A stretch of DNA of 64,000 nucleotides, taken from NCBI GenBank assembly GCA_018806985.1, contig JADANN010000245.1, forward strand, positions 744,001-808,000. Reading direction: 5' to 3'. The notes below the pieces were generated by a model. That model saw only the letters and a program-made list of their open reading frames with translations, had not been told where the DNA came from and made no database searches. Both the position numbers and the translations under genes were made by a program. The first letter of the stretch is position 1. Every line of letters starts with the position of its first letter. Below, one piece after another: positions 47,164-58,900 of this stretch. The DNA comes from Angiostrongylus vasorum (lineage: Eukaryota > Nematoda > Chromadorea > Rhabditida > Metastrongylidae).

Positions 47164-48022
47164 CTTCCATTCACCGATGCTTTAGTAATTTCATATTCGT
47201 TGCTATGCTTGATGGTGTCGCTACGTCGATATTGTTATGCTGGTATGTTGTTTGATATGGGTTTAGCTGCCAAGTTTGAGACAAATTCTGCGGCGACAAT
47301 GAAAAGCCCTTTTGGCAATCCGAACGACGACAAAAATTTGATGATTAGCTAATTGATTAATCCACCTCATCAGTTGACTCGACGGAATGTTGTCTTCCAC
47401 TGAACTAAATAACATACGAGGTGTCATGCCGTGTATGAATTGTCGCTTGCAGGCCACAGGAAATGGCAGTAGAGCTCGGGAACCCATTCATTTTCCTTTC
47501 CATCGACACCAAATGACATCTTACTTTTAGGCTTAGAGCGAGAAGTAGGAGTAGAAATTTAATATTCGGTACTTTCCGTTCATCCAATAACTTTCTGCTT
47601 TTTTCCCTGAGTTCTATGCTACTTTATAAGCTGATCTTCACGTGCAACGGGCCCTCTAGACAGCAGTGATTTCTGGAACAGAGTTACATTTCACAGGGTT
47701 CACAGATAGAAATATCGAATTTTTAAAAAGTTCAATGGTGTTTCTAGATAGAAACCTACCTTTCAATTACATTTTTAGTCCGTGCACTAGATATAGTTTC
47801 TATCTCATTTCTCGACGGCTGGACAGATTTTTGAAGGTTGGCCTTTTGTTAACTTCGGTAAGAATAGTGAAAAATAAGCGGGCAGGTGTTGCACATTCAA
47901 ATCTGTTTACAGTGAAGAAACGCGATTCCCAAGTGTAGTTTATGCAGTAGAACACAAGAAGGCACGCTCATATTTTCGAGGCGCCAGTATGGTAAAAGAA
48001 AAGTCAGAGAGTGATTACATAC
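47164..48022. other. No supported gene; one candidate exon fragment
   Basis: On the minus strand near 47,525-47,600 a frame with VPNIKFLLLLLALSLK runs into a donor-like AAAAGTAAGA. It could be a hydrophobic exon of the same unknown gene as 48,023-48,205, but the acceptor is unclear, so I do not call it. Confidence 0.25.
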
Positions 48023-48205
48023 TTGTTGCCTTAAGTTGTAGGTAGTCTCGTTTTCTAAGTCCACATGATGTGCCATCTGCGGCAATTCGTCTACGTTCTG
48101 CTGGCAACTTTGGAAATCCTTGCTATAATTCCTGCTGGTTTTCGTAAGTTCTTGGAATGAAGGGGCGTTATGATAAGTCCAGTTTCTTGCAAAGCAACCT
48201 GTCAT
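48023..48205 (-). CDS. Unidentified protein, candidate exon
   Basis: A 61-codon open stretch on the minus strand from TATAG|ATG to CAACAA before the donor GTATGT, phase 0. It contains CFARNWTYHNAPSFQELTKT, SKDFQSCQQNVDELPQMAHH and a possible N-glycosylation site NET. Composition is protein-like, but I cannot assign a family or confirm neighbouring exons. Confidence 0.3.
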
Positions 48206-48386
48206 CTATACGCACAAAGCACAGTGGATTGCATTGCCTTCAGTGGAAATCGTTTTTTAAAAAGATATTTATTGCCTGCACATGATAGCTAGATATATAA
48301 TAGATAGTCATCGGCAATAAATATTATCACATTCTGTGAAGAACGGGAGGCGAGAGGATAGCACCTGATACATGTAAATTCTGTGC

Positions 48387-48608
48387 CTATGGATGTTCTC
48401 TCTGGTTCCCGTTCATGCGCGGAGTTGGCTGCGACGGGTTAGGCCGTGTTCTCGTTGCTAAAAATAAGGCTCTTGTGCATTGTTCTTTGATCTCCAATCC
48501 TTTCAACAACCACGTTCTCACGTCTTCATATGGAATTACAAAGGATGGATACGCCGTCTCACCTTTTTCCCTCCGGAGATTCGATCCCCTCGAGGGACAT
48601 TTGAACAA
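48387..48608 (-). other. Unidentified open frame, possibly repeat-derived
   Basis: A 73-codon minus-strand frame with PSFVIPYEDVRTWLLKGLEI and FLATRTRPNPSQPTPRMNGN. Both strands are open here and the frame lacks clear splice borders. It may be a remnant of a repeated element. Confidence 0.25.
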
Positions 48609-49224
48609 TGCCTAATCTGAACAAGATAACTCTTAGACATCCGACTTTATTTTTTTATTTCATTACTTTGTCAACTTTACCAAAAACAACTAGCACTAAC
48701 TTTTCGTTAGAAGAGGCATTTGAAGAGGAACACGGCTGAAAGGACACAGTAATGGATAGTTGAGCATCTCGTGGTTTTTTTTACATAGTTTTCGACCGCT
48801 TTACAAACAATGTCGTTCAAGAGCTGGAAAATTGATGTTTAGGCAGAAATCGATATCTTCTTACTGGTCCCTCGATCAATCCGTATGTAACATACAGCTT
48901 TATCACGAGAATAAAACTCTTTCTGAAGCACAAATTCAGGAGAAGTCGAATTGTCACGATCAGCCCTAAATGAAGCAATCGGTAGCCATTATTTGCATGC
49001 ATTTGGTGGAAACGACTGGAGAACACGACTTACATTTTATAGCAGATAAAGCTCCACCGGTTAGCGCGCCCAAACCCAGAACTGAATGCTAACCTGTGTC
49101 GAACTCAACATCTTATCACTCGGAAAAACATCCCTTTATCATATGCTATCATTTGTGGAAAGCTTCTTGTTTATTTGAATTAGAATGATAGTGCTCTGAT
49201 AAGGAGGGAAATCAGTATTTTTTT
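48609..49224. other. No gene seen
   Basis: Short opposing open frames only, no motif recognised. Confidence 0.35.
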
Positions 49225-49615
49225 CGACACGTCGATGTCTGTATCACCTGTATCAGCTGTAGTCCCGTTGATCGTCGAGTGACTCGAGCGGGCGTCAGTA
49301 AATCTTCCATTTTTCCATGTCGCGTGCAAGAGTAGCCCAGTGGGTTCTGCTCACTCTAGGGACTCGTCGAGCACCATATCTTTCTTCTACGTTTTTCGTG
49401 AACAACTCTGATCATTAGGTCGGTGGTCTTCCTGCAGTGTGTTTAACATCCCGAAGAATCCAGTCACTAACGGCTATTCTCCACCGGTTGTCATTCATAC
49501 GCATTACGTGTCCGGCCCATCTTATCTTCGACTGTTTGGCATACAGAACGGCATCTTTAATTTTTGATCGTTGACGCAAATCGGAGCTTCGGATACCTTT
49601 CCTTGCTTGTTATAC
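49225..49615 (-). pseudogene. RTE-type retrotransposon relic E (C-terminus and 3' tail)
   Basis: On the minus strand: GIRSSDLRQRSKIKDAVLYA, KQSKIRWAGHVMRMNDNRW, AVSDWILRDVKHTAGRPPT, a frameshift, then EERYGARRVPRVSRTHWATL and ARDMEKWKIY, ending with SLDDQRDYS. These are the conserved last 130 residues of the RTE ORF. The 3' tail has repeated TGATACAG words, like RTE ends. The copy is truncated at its 5' side near 49,615, the normal outcome of LINE insertion. Confidence 0.88.
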
Positions 49616-49824
49616 AAAAAAAAATTGGGAAACTAATTTTCAAAAAATGTTCATGTGAAGAACCAACCTGAGTTGGAACTCCAAGGGCAATCAGTCTTTG
49701 TCACTTTGAGGTTGACGCAGCCTAAAAGTCTGTACTTAAAAAACATTAACTTCCTTCACCTTGTTTCCCTTGTTTTTTATATCATGGTTTTCTTCGCTCG
49801 AATAGTTTTACTACCCTCTTTTAC

Positions 49825-49913
49825 TAGACCGCTCTTTTTCACTTTCATATTTACAGAAGGCCTTTGATTCATTCGAGATAGAAGCAGTCATAGAAGCCCT
49901 TGATAGTCAAGGG
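49825..49913 (+). pseudogene. RTE-type reverse transcriptase fragment F, cut by the satellite
   Basis: PLFFTFIF, then after a frameshift KAFDSFEIEAVIEALDSQG, is RT block A of the same family (TFID.KKAFDSVE) on the plus strand. It stops abruptly at GATAGTCAAGGG, where the 74-bp satellite begins. Orientation is opposite to relic E, 210 bases to the left. Confidence 0.7.
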
Positions 49914-49915
49914 TT

Positions 49916-52900
49916 GATGTGCTGAAATCCGCACATTTTTCGAGATTATGTGCCGTGGCAAGCCTCTGAGGCGCCTATGAGGTGGCCTGGATGTGCTGAA
50001 ATCCGCACATTTTTCGAGATTATGTGCCGTGGCGACTCTCTGAGGCGCCTATGAGGTGGCCTGGATGTGCTGAAATCCGCACATTTTTCGAGATTATGTG
50101 CCGTTGCAAGCCTATGTGGCGCCTATGAGGTGGTCTCGATGTGCTGAAATCCGCACATTGTTCGAGATTATGTGCCGGTGCAAGCCTCTGAGGCGCATAT
50201 GAGGTGGCCTGGAAGTGCTGAAATCCGCACATTGTTCGAGATTATGTGCCGTGGCGAGCCTCTGAGGCGCCCATGAGGTGGAAAGGATGTGCTGAAATCC
50301 GCACATTATTCGACGATGATATGCCGTTGCAAGCCTCTGAGGCGCCTATGAGGTGGCCCTGGATGTGCTGAAATCCGCACATTATTCGAGATTATGTGCC
50401 ATCGCAAGCCTCTGAGGCGCCTACGAGGTGGGCGTGGATGTGCTGAAATACGCACATTGTTCGAGGTTATGTGCCATCGCAAGCCCTCTGAGGCGCATAT
50501 GAGGTGGCGTGGATGTGCTGAAATCCGCACATTATTCGACGATTATGTGCCGTTGCAAGCCTCATGAGGCGCCTATGAGGTGGCACTGGATGTGCTGAAA
50601 TCCGCACATTATTCGAGGTTATGTGCCGGTGCAAGCCCTCTGAGGCGCATATGAGGTGGGCTGGATGTGCTGAAATCCGCACATTATTCGAGATTATGTG
50701 CCATCGCAAGCCTCTGAGGCGCCTACGAGGTGGCCTGGATGTGCTGAAATCCGCACATTATTCGAGATTATGTGCCATAGCAAGCCTCTGAGGCGCCTAT
50801 GAGGTGGCCTGGATGTGCTGAAATCCGCACATTGTTCGAGATTATGTGCCGTGTGCAAGCCTCTGAGGCGCATATGAGGTGGTCTGGATGTGCTGAAATC
50901 CGCACATTTTTCGAGATTATGTGCCGGTGCAAGCCTCTGAGGCGCATATGAGGTGGCCTGGATGTGCTGAAATCCGCACATTGTTCGAGATTATGTGCCG
51001 GTGCAAGCCTCTGAGGCGCCTATGAGGTGGCCTGGATGTGCTGAAATCCGCACATTATTCGACGATGATGTGCCGTTGCAAGCCTCTCAGGCGCCTATGA
51101 GGTGGCCTGGATGTGCTGAAATCCGCACATTGTCTCGAGATTATGTGCCGGTGCAAGCCTCTGAGGCGCATATGAGGTGGCCTGGATGTGCTGAAATCCG
51201 CACATTGTTCGAGATTATGTGCCGTCGCAAGCCTCTGAGGCGCATATGAGGTGGCCTGGATGTGCTGAAATCCGCACATTGTTCGAGATTATGTGCCGGT
51301 GCAAGCCTCTGAGGCGCATATGAGGTGGCCTGGATGTGCTGAAATCCGCACATTGTTCGAGATTATGTGCCGTGGCAAGCCTCTGAGGCGCATATGAGGT
51401 GGCCTGGATGTGCTGAAATCCGCACATTGTTCGAGATTATGTGCCGGTGCAAGCCTCTGAGGCGCATATGAGGTGGCCTGGATGTGCTGAAATCCGCACA
51501 TTATTCGAGATTATGTGCCATCGCAAGCCTCTGAGGCGCCTACGAGGTGGCCTGGATGTGCTGAAATCCGCACATTTCTCGAGATTATGTGCCGGTGCAA
51601 GCCTGTGAGGCGCATATGAGGTGGGCTCGATGTGCTGAAATCCGCACATTGTTCGAGATTATGTGCCGTGGCAAGCCTCTGAGGCGCATATGAGGTGGCC
51701 TGGATGTGTTGAAATCCGCACATTTTTCGAGATTATGTGCCGGTGCAAGCCTCTGAGGCGCATATGAGGTGGCCTGGATGTGCTGAAATCCGCACATTGT
51801 CTCGAGATTATGTGCCGGTGCAAGCCTCTGAGGCGCATATGAGGTGGGCTCGATGTGCTGAAATCCGCACATTATTCGACGATTATATGCCGTTGCAAGC
51901 CTCTCGAGGCGCCTATGAGGTGGCCTGGATGTGCTGAAATCCGCACATTATTCGAGATTATGTGCCGTGGCAAGCTCTCTGAGGCGCCTATGAGGTGGCC
52001 TGGATGTGCTGAAATCCGCACATTTTTCGAGATTATGTGCCGTTGCAAGCCTCATGAGGCGCCTATGAGGTGGTCTCGATGTGCTGAAATCCGCACATTG
52101 TTCGAGATTATGTGCCGGTGCAAGCCTCTGAGGCGCATATGAGGTGGCCTGGATGTGCTGAAATCCGCACATTGTTCGAGATTATGTGCCGTGGCGAGCC
52201 TCTGAGGCGCCTATGAGGAGGACTGGATGTGCTGAAATCCGCACATTGTTCGACGGTGATGTGCCGTGGCAAGTCTCTGAGGCGCCCATGAGGTGGAAAG
52301 GATGTGCTGAAATCCGCACATTGTTTCGAGATTATGTGCCGGTGCAAGCCTCTGAGGCGCATATGAGGTGGCCTGGATGTGCTGAAATCCGCACATTATT
52401 CGACGTGATATGCCGTTGCAAGCCTCTGAGGCGCCTATGAGGTGGCCCTGGATGTGCTGAAATCCGCACATTATTCGAGATTATGTGCCATCGCAAGCCT
52501 CTGAGGCGCCTACGAGGTGGCGTGGATGTGCTGAAATCCGCACATTGTTCGAGATTATGTGCCATCGCAAGCCTCTGAGGCGCCTATGAGGTGGCCTGGA
52601 TGTGCTGAAATCCGCACATTATTCGAGATTATGTGCCGTTGCAAGCCTCTGAGGCGCCTATGAGGTGGCCTGGATGTGCTGAAATCCGCACATTGTTCGA
52701 GATTATGTGCCGGTGCAAGCCTCTGAGGCGCATATGAGGTGGGCTCGATGTGCTGAAATCCGCACATTATTCGAGATTATGTGCCATCGCAACCCTCTGA
52801 GACGCCCAAGAGGTGATCTCGATGTGCTGAAATCCGCACATTGTTCGAGATTATGTGCCGTGTGCAAGCCTCTGAGGCGCCTATGAGGTGGCCTGGATGT

Positions 52901-55900
52901 GCTGAAATCCGCACATTGTTCGAGATTATGTGCCGTGGCAAGCCTCTGAGGCGCCTATGAGGTGGCCTGGATGTGCTGAAATCCGCACATTTTTCGAGAT
53001 TATGTGCCGTGCAAGCCTCTGAGGCGCCTATGAGGTGGCCTGGATGTGCTGAAATCCGCACATTGTTCGAGATTATGTGCCATCGCAAGCCTCTGAGGCG
53101 CCTACGAGGTGGCCTGGATGTGCTGAAATCCGCACATTTTTCGAGATTATGTGCCGTGTGCAAGCCTCTGAGGCGCATATGAGGTGGGCTGGATGTGCTG
53201 AAATCCGCACATTATTCGAGATTATGTGCCGTGTGCAAGCCTCTGAGGCGCCTATGAGGTGGCCTCGATGTGCTGAAATCCGCACATTATTCGAGATTAT
53301 GTGCCATCGCAAGCCTCTGAGGCGCCTATGAGGTGGCCTGGATGTGCTGAAATTCGCTCAATTTTCGAGATTATGTGCCATCGCAAGCCTCTGAGGCGCC
53401 TACGAGGTGGACTGGATGTGCTGAAATCCGCACATTATTCGAGATTATGTGCCGTCGCAAGCCTCTGAGGCGCCTATGAGGTGGACTGGATGTGCTGAAA
53501 TCCGCACATTATTCGAGATTATGTGCCGTGGCAAGCCTCTGAGGCGCCTATGAGGTGGGCTCGATGTGCTGAAATCCGCACATTGTTCGAGATTATGTGC
53601 CGTGTGCAAGCCCTCTGAGGCGCCTATGAGGTGGCCTGGATGTGCTGAAATCCGCACATTGTTCGAGATTATGTGCCATCGCAAGCCTCTGAGGCGCCTA
53701 TGAGGTGGCCTGGATGTGCTGAAATCCGCACATTGTTCGAGATTATGTGCCGTGGCAAGCCCTCTGAGGCGCCTATGAGGTGGCCTGGATGTGCTGAAAT
53801 CCGCACATTTTTCGAGATTATGTGCCGGTGCAAGCCTCTGAGGCGCCTATGAGGTGGGCTCGATGTGCTGAAATCCGCACATTATTCGAGATTATGTGCC
53901 GTTGCAAGCCTCTGAGGCGCCTATGAGGTGGCCTGGATGTGCTGAAATCCGCACATTGTTCGAGATTATGTGCCGTGTGCAAGCCTCTGAGGCGCCTATG
54001 AGGTGGCCTGGATGTGCTGAAATCCGCACATTGTTCGAGATTATGTGCCGTGGCAAGCCTCTGAGGCGCCTATGAGGTGGTCTGGATGTGCTGAAATCCG
54101 CACATTTTTCGAGATTATGTGCCGGTGCAAGCCTCTGAGGCGCATATGAGGTGGCCTGGATGTGCTGAAATCCGCACATTATTCGAGATTATGTGCCATC
54201 GCAAGCCTCTGAGGCGCCTACGAGGTGGCCTGGATGTGCTGAAATCCGCACATTTCTCGAGATTATGTGCCGGTGCAAGCCTGTGAGGCGCATATGAGGT
54301 GGGCTCGATGTGCTGAAATCCGCACATTGTTCGAGATTATGTGCCGTGGCAAGCCTCTGAGGCGCATATGATGTGGCCTGGATGTGCTGAAATCCGCACA
54401 TTTTTCGAGATTATGTGCCGGTGCAAGCCTCTGAGGCGCATATGAGGTGGCCTGGATGTGCTGAAATCCGCACATTGTTCGAGATTATGTGCCGGTGCAA
54501 GCCTCTGAGGCGCATATGAGGTGGCCTGGATGTGCTGAAATCCGCACATTGTTCGAGATTATGTGCCGTTGCAAGCCTCTGAGGCGCCTATGAGGTGGGC
54601 CTGGATGTGCTGAAATCCGCACATTATTCGAGATTATGTGCCGTTGCAAGCCTCTGAGGCGCCTATGAGGTGGCCTCGATGTGCTGAAATCCGCACATTA
54701 TTCGACGATGATGTGCCGTTGCAAGCCTCTGAGGCGCCTATGAGGTGGCCTGGATGTGCTGAAATCCGCACATTATTCGAGATTATGTGCCATCGCAAGC
54801 CTCTGAGGCGCCTACGAGGTGGCCTGGATGTGCTGAAATCCGCACATTGTTCGAGATTATGTGCCGTGTGCAAGCCTCTGAGGCGCATATGAGGTGGCCT
54901 GGATGTGCTGAAATCCGCACATTATTCGAGATTATGTGCCGTGGCAAGCCTCTGAGGCGCCTATGAGGTGGCCTGGATGTGCTGAAATCCGCACATTTCT
55001 CGAGATTATGTGCCGGTGCAAGCCTCTGAGGCGCATATGAGGTGGCCTGGATGTGCTGAAATCCGCACATTGTTCGACGATTATATGCCGTTGCAAGCCT
55101 CTGAGGCGCCTATGAGGTGGCCTGGATGTGCTGAAATCCGCACATTTCTCGAGATTATGTGCCGGTGCAAGCCTCTGAGGCGCATATGAGGTGGGCTCGA
55201 TGTGCTGAAATCCGCACATTATTCGACGTGATATGCCGTTGCAAGCCTATCAGGCGCCTATGAGGTGGCCTGGATGTGCTGAAATCCGCACATTATTCGA
55301 CGATTATGTGCCGTTGCAAGCCTCTGAGGCGCCTATGAGGTGGGCCTGGATGTGCTGAAATCCGCACATTATTCGAGATTATGTGCCGTGGCAAGCCTCT
55401 GAGGCGCATACGAGGTGGCCTGGATGTGCTGAAATCCGCACATTATTCGAGATTATGTGCCGGTGCAAGCCTCTGAGGCGCATATGAGGTGGCCTGGATG
55501 TGCTGAAATCCGCACATTGTTCGAGATTATGTGCCATCGCAAGCCTCTGAGGCGCCTACGAGGTGGCCTGGATGTGCTGAAATCCGCACATTGTTCGAGA
55601 TTATGTGCCGGTGCAAGCCTCTGAGGCGCATATGAGGTGGCCTGGATGTGCTGAAATCCGCACATTGTTCGAGATTATGTGCCGTGGCAAGCCTCTGAGG
55701 CGCATATGAGGTGGCCTGGATGTGCTGAAATCCGCACATTGTTCGAGATTATGTGCCGGTGCAAGCCTCTGAGGCGCATATGAGGTGGCCTGGATGTGCT
55801 GAAATCCGCACATTGTTCGAGATTATGTGCCGGTGCAAGCCTCTGAGGCGCATATGAGGTGGTCTGGATGTGCTGAAATCCGCACATTATTCGAGATTAT

Positions 55901-58900
55901 GTGCCATCGCAAGCCTCTGAGGCGCCTACGAGGTGGCCTGGATGTGCTGAAATCCGCACATTTCTCGAGATTATGTGCCGTGTGCAAGCCTCTGAGGCGC
56001 ATATGAGGTGGCCTGGATGTGCTGATAATCCGCACATTGTTCGAGATTATGTGCCGTGGCAAGCCTCTGAGGCGCATATGAGGTGGCCTGGATGTGCTGA
56101 AATCCGCACATTTCTCGAGATTATGTGCCGGTGCAAGCCTCTGAGGCGCATATGAGGTGGGCTCGATGTGCTGAAATCCGCACATTATTCGACGTGATAT
56201 GCCGTTGCAAGCCTATCAGGCGCCTATGAGGTGGCCTGGATGTGCTGAAATCCGCACATTATTCGAGATTATGTGCCATCGCAAGCCTCTGAGGCGCCTA
56301 CGAGGTGGCGTGGATGTGCTGAAATACGCACACTGTTCGAGGTTATGTGCCATCGCAAGCCTCTGAGGCGCCTACGAGGTGGCGTGGATGTGCTGAAATC
56401 CGCACATTATTCGACGTGATATGCCGTTGCAAGCCTATCAGGCGCCTATGAGGTGGCCTGGATGTGCTGAAATCCGCACATTGTTCGAGATTATGTGCCG
56501 TGGCAAGCCTCTGAGGCGCATATGAGGTGGTCTGGATGTGCTGAAATCCGCACATTTTTCGAGATTATGTGCCGGTGCAAGCCTCTGAGGCGCATATGAG
56601 GTGGCCTGGATGTGCTGAAATGCGCACATTGTTCGAGATTATGTGACGGTGCAAGCCTCTGAGGCGCATATGAGGTGGCCTGGATGTGCTGAAATCCGCA
56701 CATTATTCGAGATTATGTGCCATCGCAAGCCTCTGAGGCGCCTACGAGGTGGCCTGGATGTGCTGAAATCCGCACATTTCTCGAGATTATGTGCCGGTGC
56801 AAGCCTGTGAGGCGCATATGAGGTGGGCTCGATGTGCTGAAATCCGCACATTGTTCGAGATTATGTGCCGTGGCAAGCCTCTGAGGCGCATATGAGGTGG
56901 CCTGGATGTGTTGAAATCCGCACATTATTCGAGATTATGTGCCGGTGCAAGCCTCTGAGGCGCATATGAGGTGGCCTGGATGTGCTGAAATCCGCACATT
57001 TCTCGAGATTATGTGCCGGTGCAAGCCTCTGAGGCGCATATGAGGTGGGCTCGATGTGCTGAAATCCGCACATTATTCGACGTGATATGCCGTTGCAAGC
57101 CTATCAGGCGCCTATGAGGTGGCCTGGATGTGCTGAAATCCGCACATTATTCGAGATTATGTGCCATCGCAAGCCTCTGAGGCGCCTACGAGGTGGCGTG
57201 GATGTGCTGAAATACGCACACTGTTCGAGGTTATGTGCCATCGCAAGCCTCTGAGGCGCCTACGAGGTGGCGTGGATGTGCTGAAATCCGCACATTGTTC
57301 GAGATTATGTGCCATCGCAAGCCTCTGAGGCGCCTACGAGGTGGCCTGGATGTGCTGAAATCCGCACATTGTTCGAGATTATGTGCCGGTGCAAGCCTCT
57401 GAGGCGCATATGAGGTGGGCTCGATGTGCTGAAATACGCACATTGTTCGAGGTTATGTGCCATCGCAAGCCTCTGAGGCGCCTACGAGGTGGCCTGGATG
57501 TGCTGAAATCCGCACATTTCTCGAGATTATGTGCCGGTGCAAGCCTCTGAGGCGCATATGAGGTGGGCTCGATGTGCTGAAATCCGCACATTGTTCGAGA
57601 TTATGTGCCATCGCAAGCCTCTGAGGCGCCTACGAGGTGGCCTGGATGTGCTGAAATCCGCACATTGTTCGAGATTATGTGCCGGTGCAAGCCTCTGAGG
57701 CGCATATGAGGTGGGCTCGATGTGCTGAAATCCGCACATTATTCGAGATTATGTGCCATCGCAAGCCTCTGAGGCGCCTACGAGGTGGCGTGGATGTGCT
57801 GAAATACGCACATTGTTCGAGGTTATGTGCCATCGCAAGCCTCTGAGGCGCCTACGAGGTGGCCTGGAGGTGCTGAAATCCGCACATTGTTCGAGATTAT
57901 GTGCCGGTGCAAGCCTCTGAGGCGCATATGAGGTGGCCTGGATGTGCTGAAATCCGCACATTGTTCGAGATTATGTGCCGTGGCAAGCCTCTGAGGCGCA
58001 TATGAGGTGGCCTGGATGTGCTGAAATCCGCACATTGTTCGAGATTATGTGCCGGTGGCAAGCCTCTGAGGCGCATATGAGGTGGGCCTGGATGTGCTGA
58101 TAATCCGCACATTGTTCGAGATTATGTGCCGTGGCAAGCCTCTGAGGCGCATATGAGGTGGCCTGGATGTGCTGAAATCCGCACATTTCTCGAGATTATG
58201 TGCCGGTGCAAGCCTCTGAGGCGCATATGAGGTGGGCTCGATGTGCTGAAATCCGCACATTATTCGACGTGATATGCCGTTGCAAGCCTATCAGGCGCCT
58301 ATGAGGTGGCCTGGATGTGCTGAAATCCGCACATTATTCGAGATTATGTGCCATCGCAAGCCTCTGAGGCGCCTACGAGGTGGCGTGGATGTGCTGAAAT
58401 ACGCACACTGTTCGAGGTTATGTGCCATCGCAAGCCTCTGAGGCGCCTACGAGGTGGCGTGGATGTGCTGAAATCCGCACATTATTCGACGTGATATGCC
58501 GTTGCAAGCCTATCAGGCGCCTATGAGGTGGCCTGGATGTGCTGAAATCCGCACATTGTTCGAGATTATGTGCCGTGGCAAGCCTCTGAGGCGCATATGA
58601 GGTGGTCTGGATGTGCTGAAATCCGCACATTTTTCGAGATTATGTGCCGGTGCAAGCCTCTGAGGCGCATATGAGGTGGCCTGGATGTGCTGAAATGCGC
58701 ACATTGTTCGAGATTATGTGACGGTGCAAGCCTCTGAGGCGCATATGAGGTGGCCTGGATGTGCTGAAATCCGCACATTATTCGAGATTATGTGCCATCG
58801 CAAGCCTCTGAGGCGCCTACGAGGTGGCCTGGATGTGCTGAAATCCGCGCATTTCTCGAGATTATGTGCCGGTGCAAGCCTGTGAGGCGCATATGAGGTG

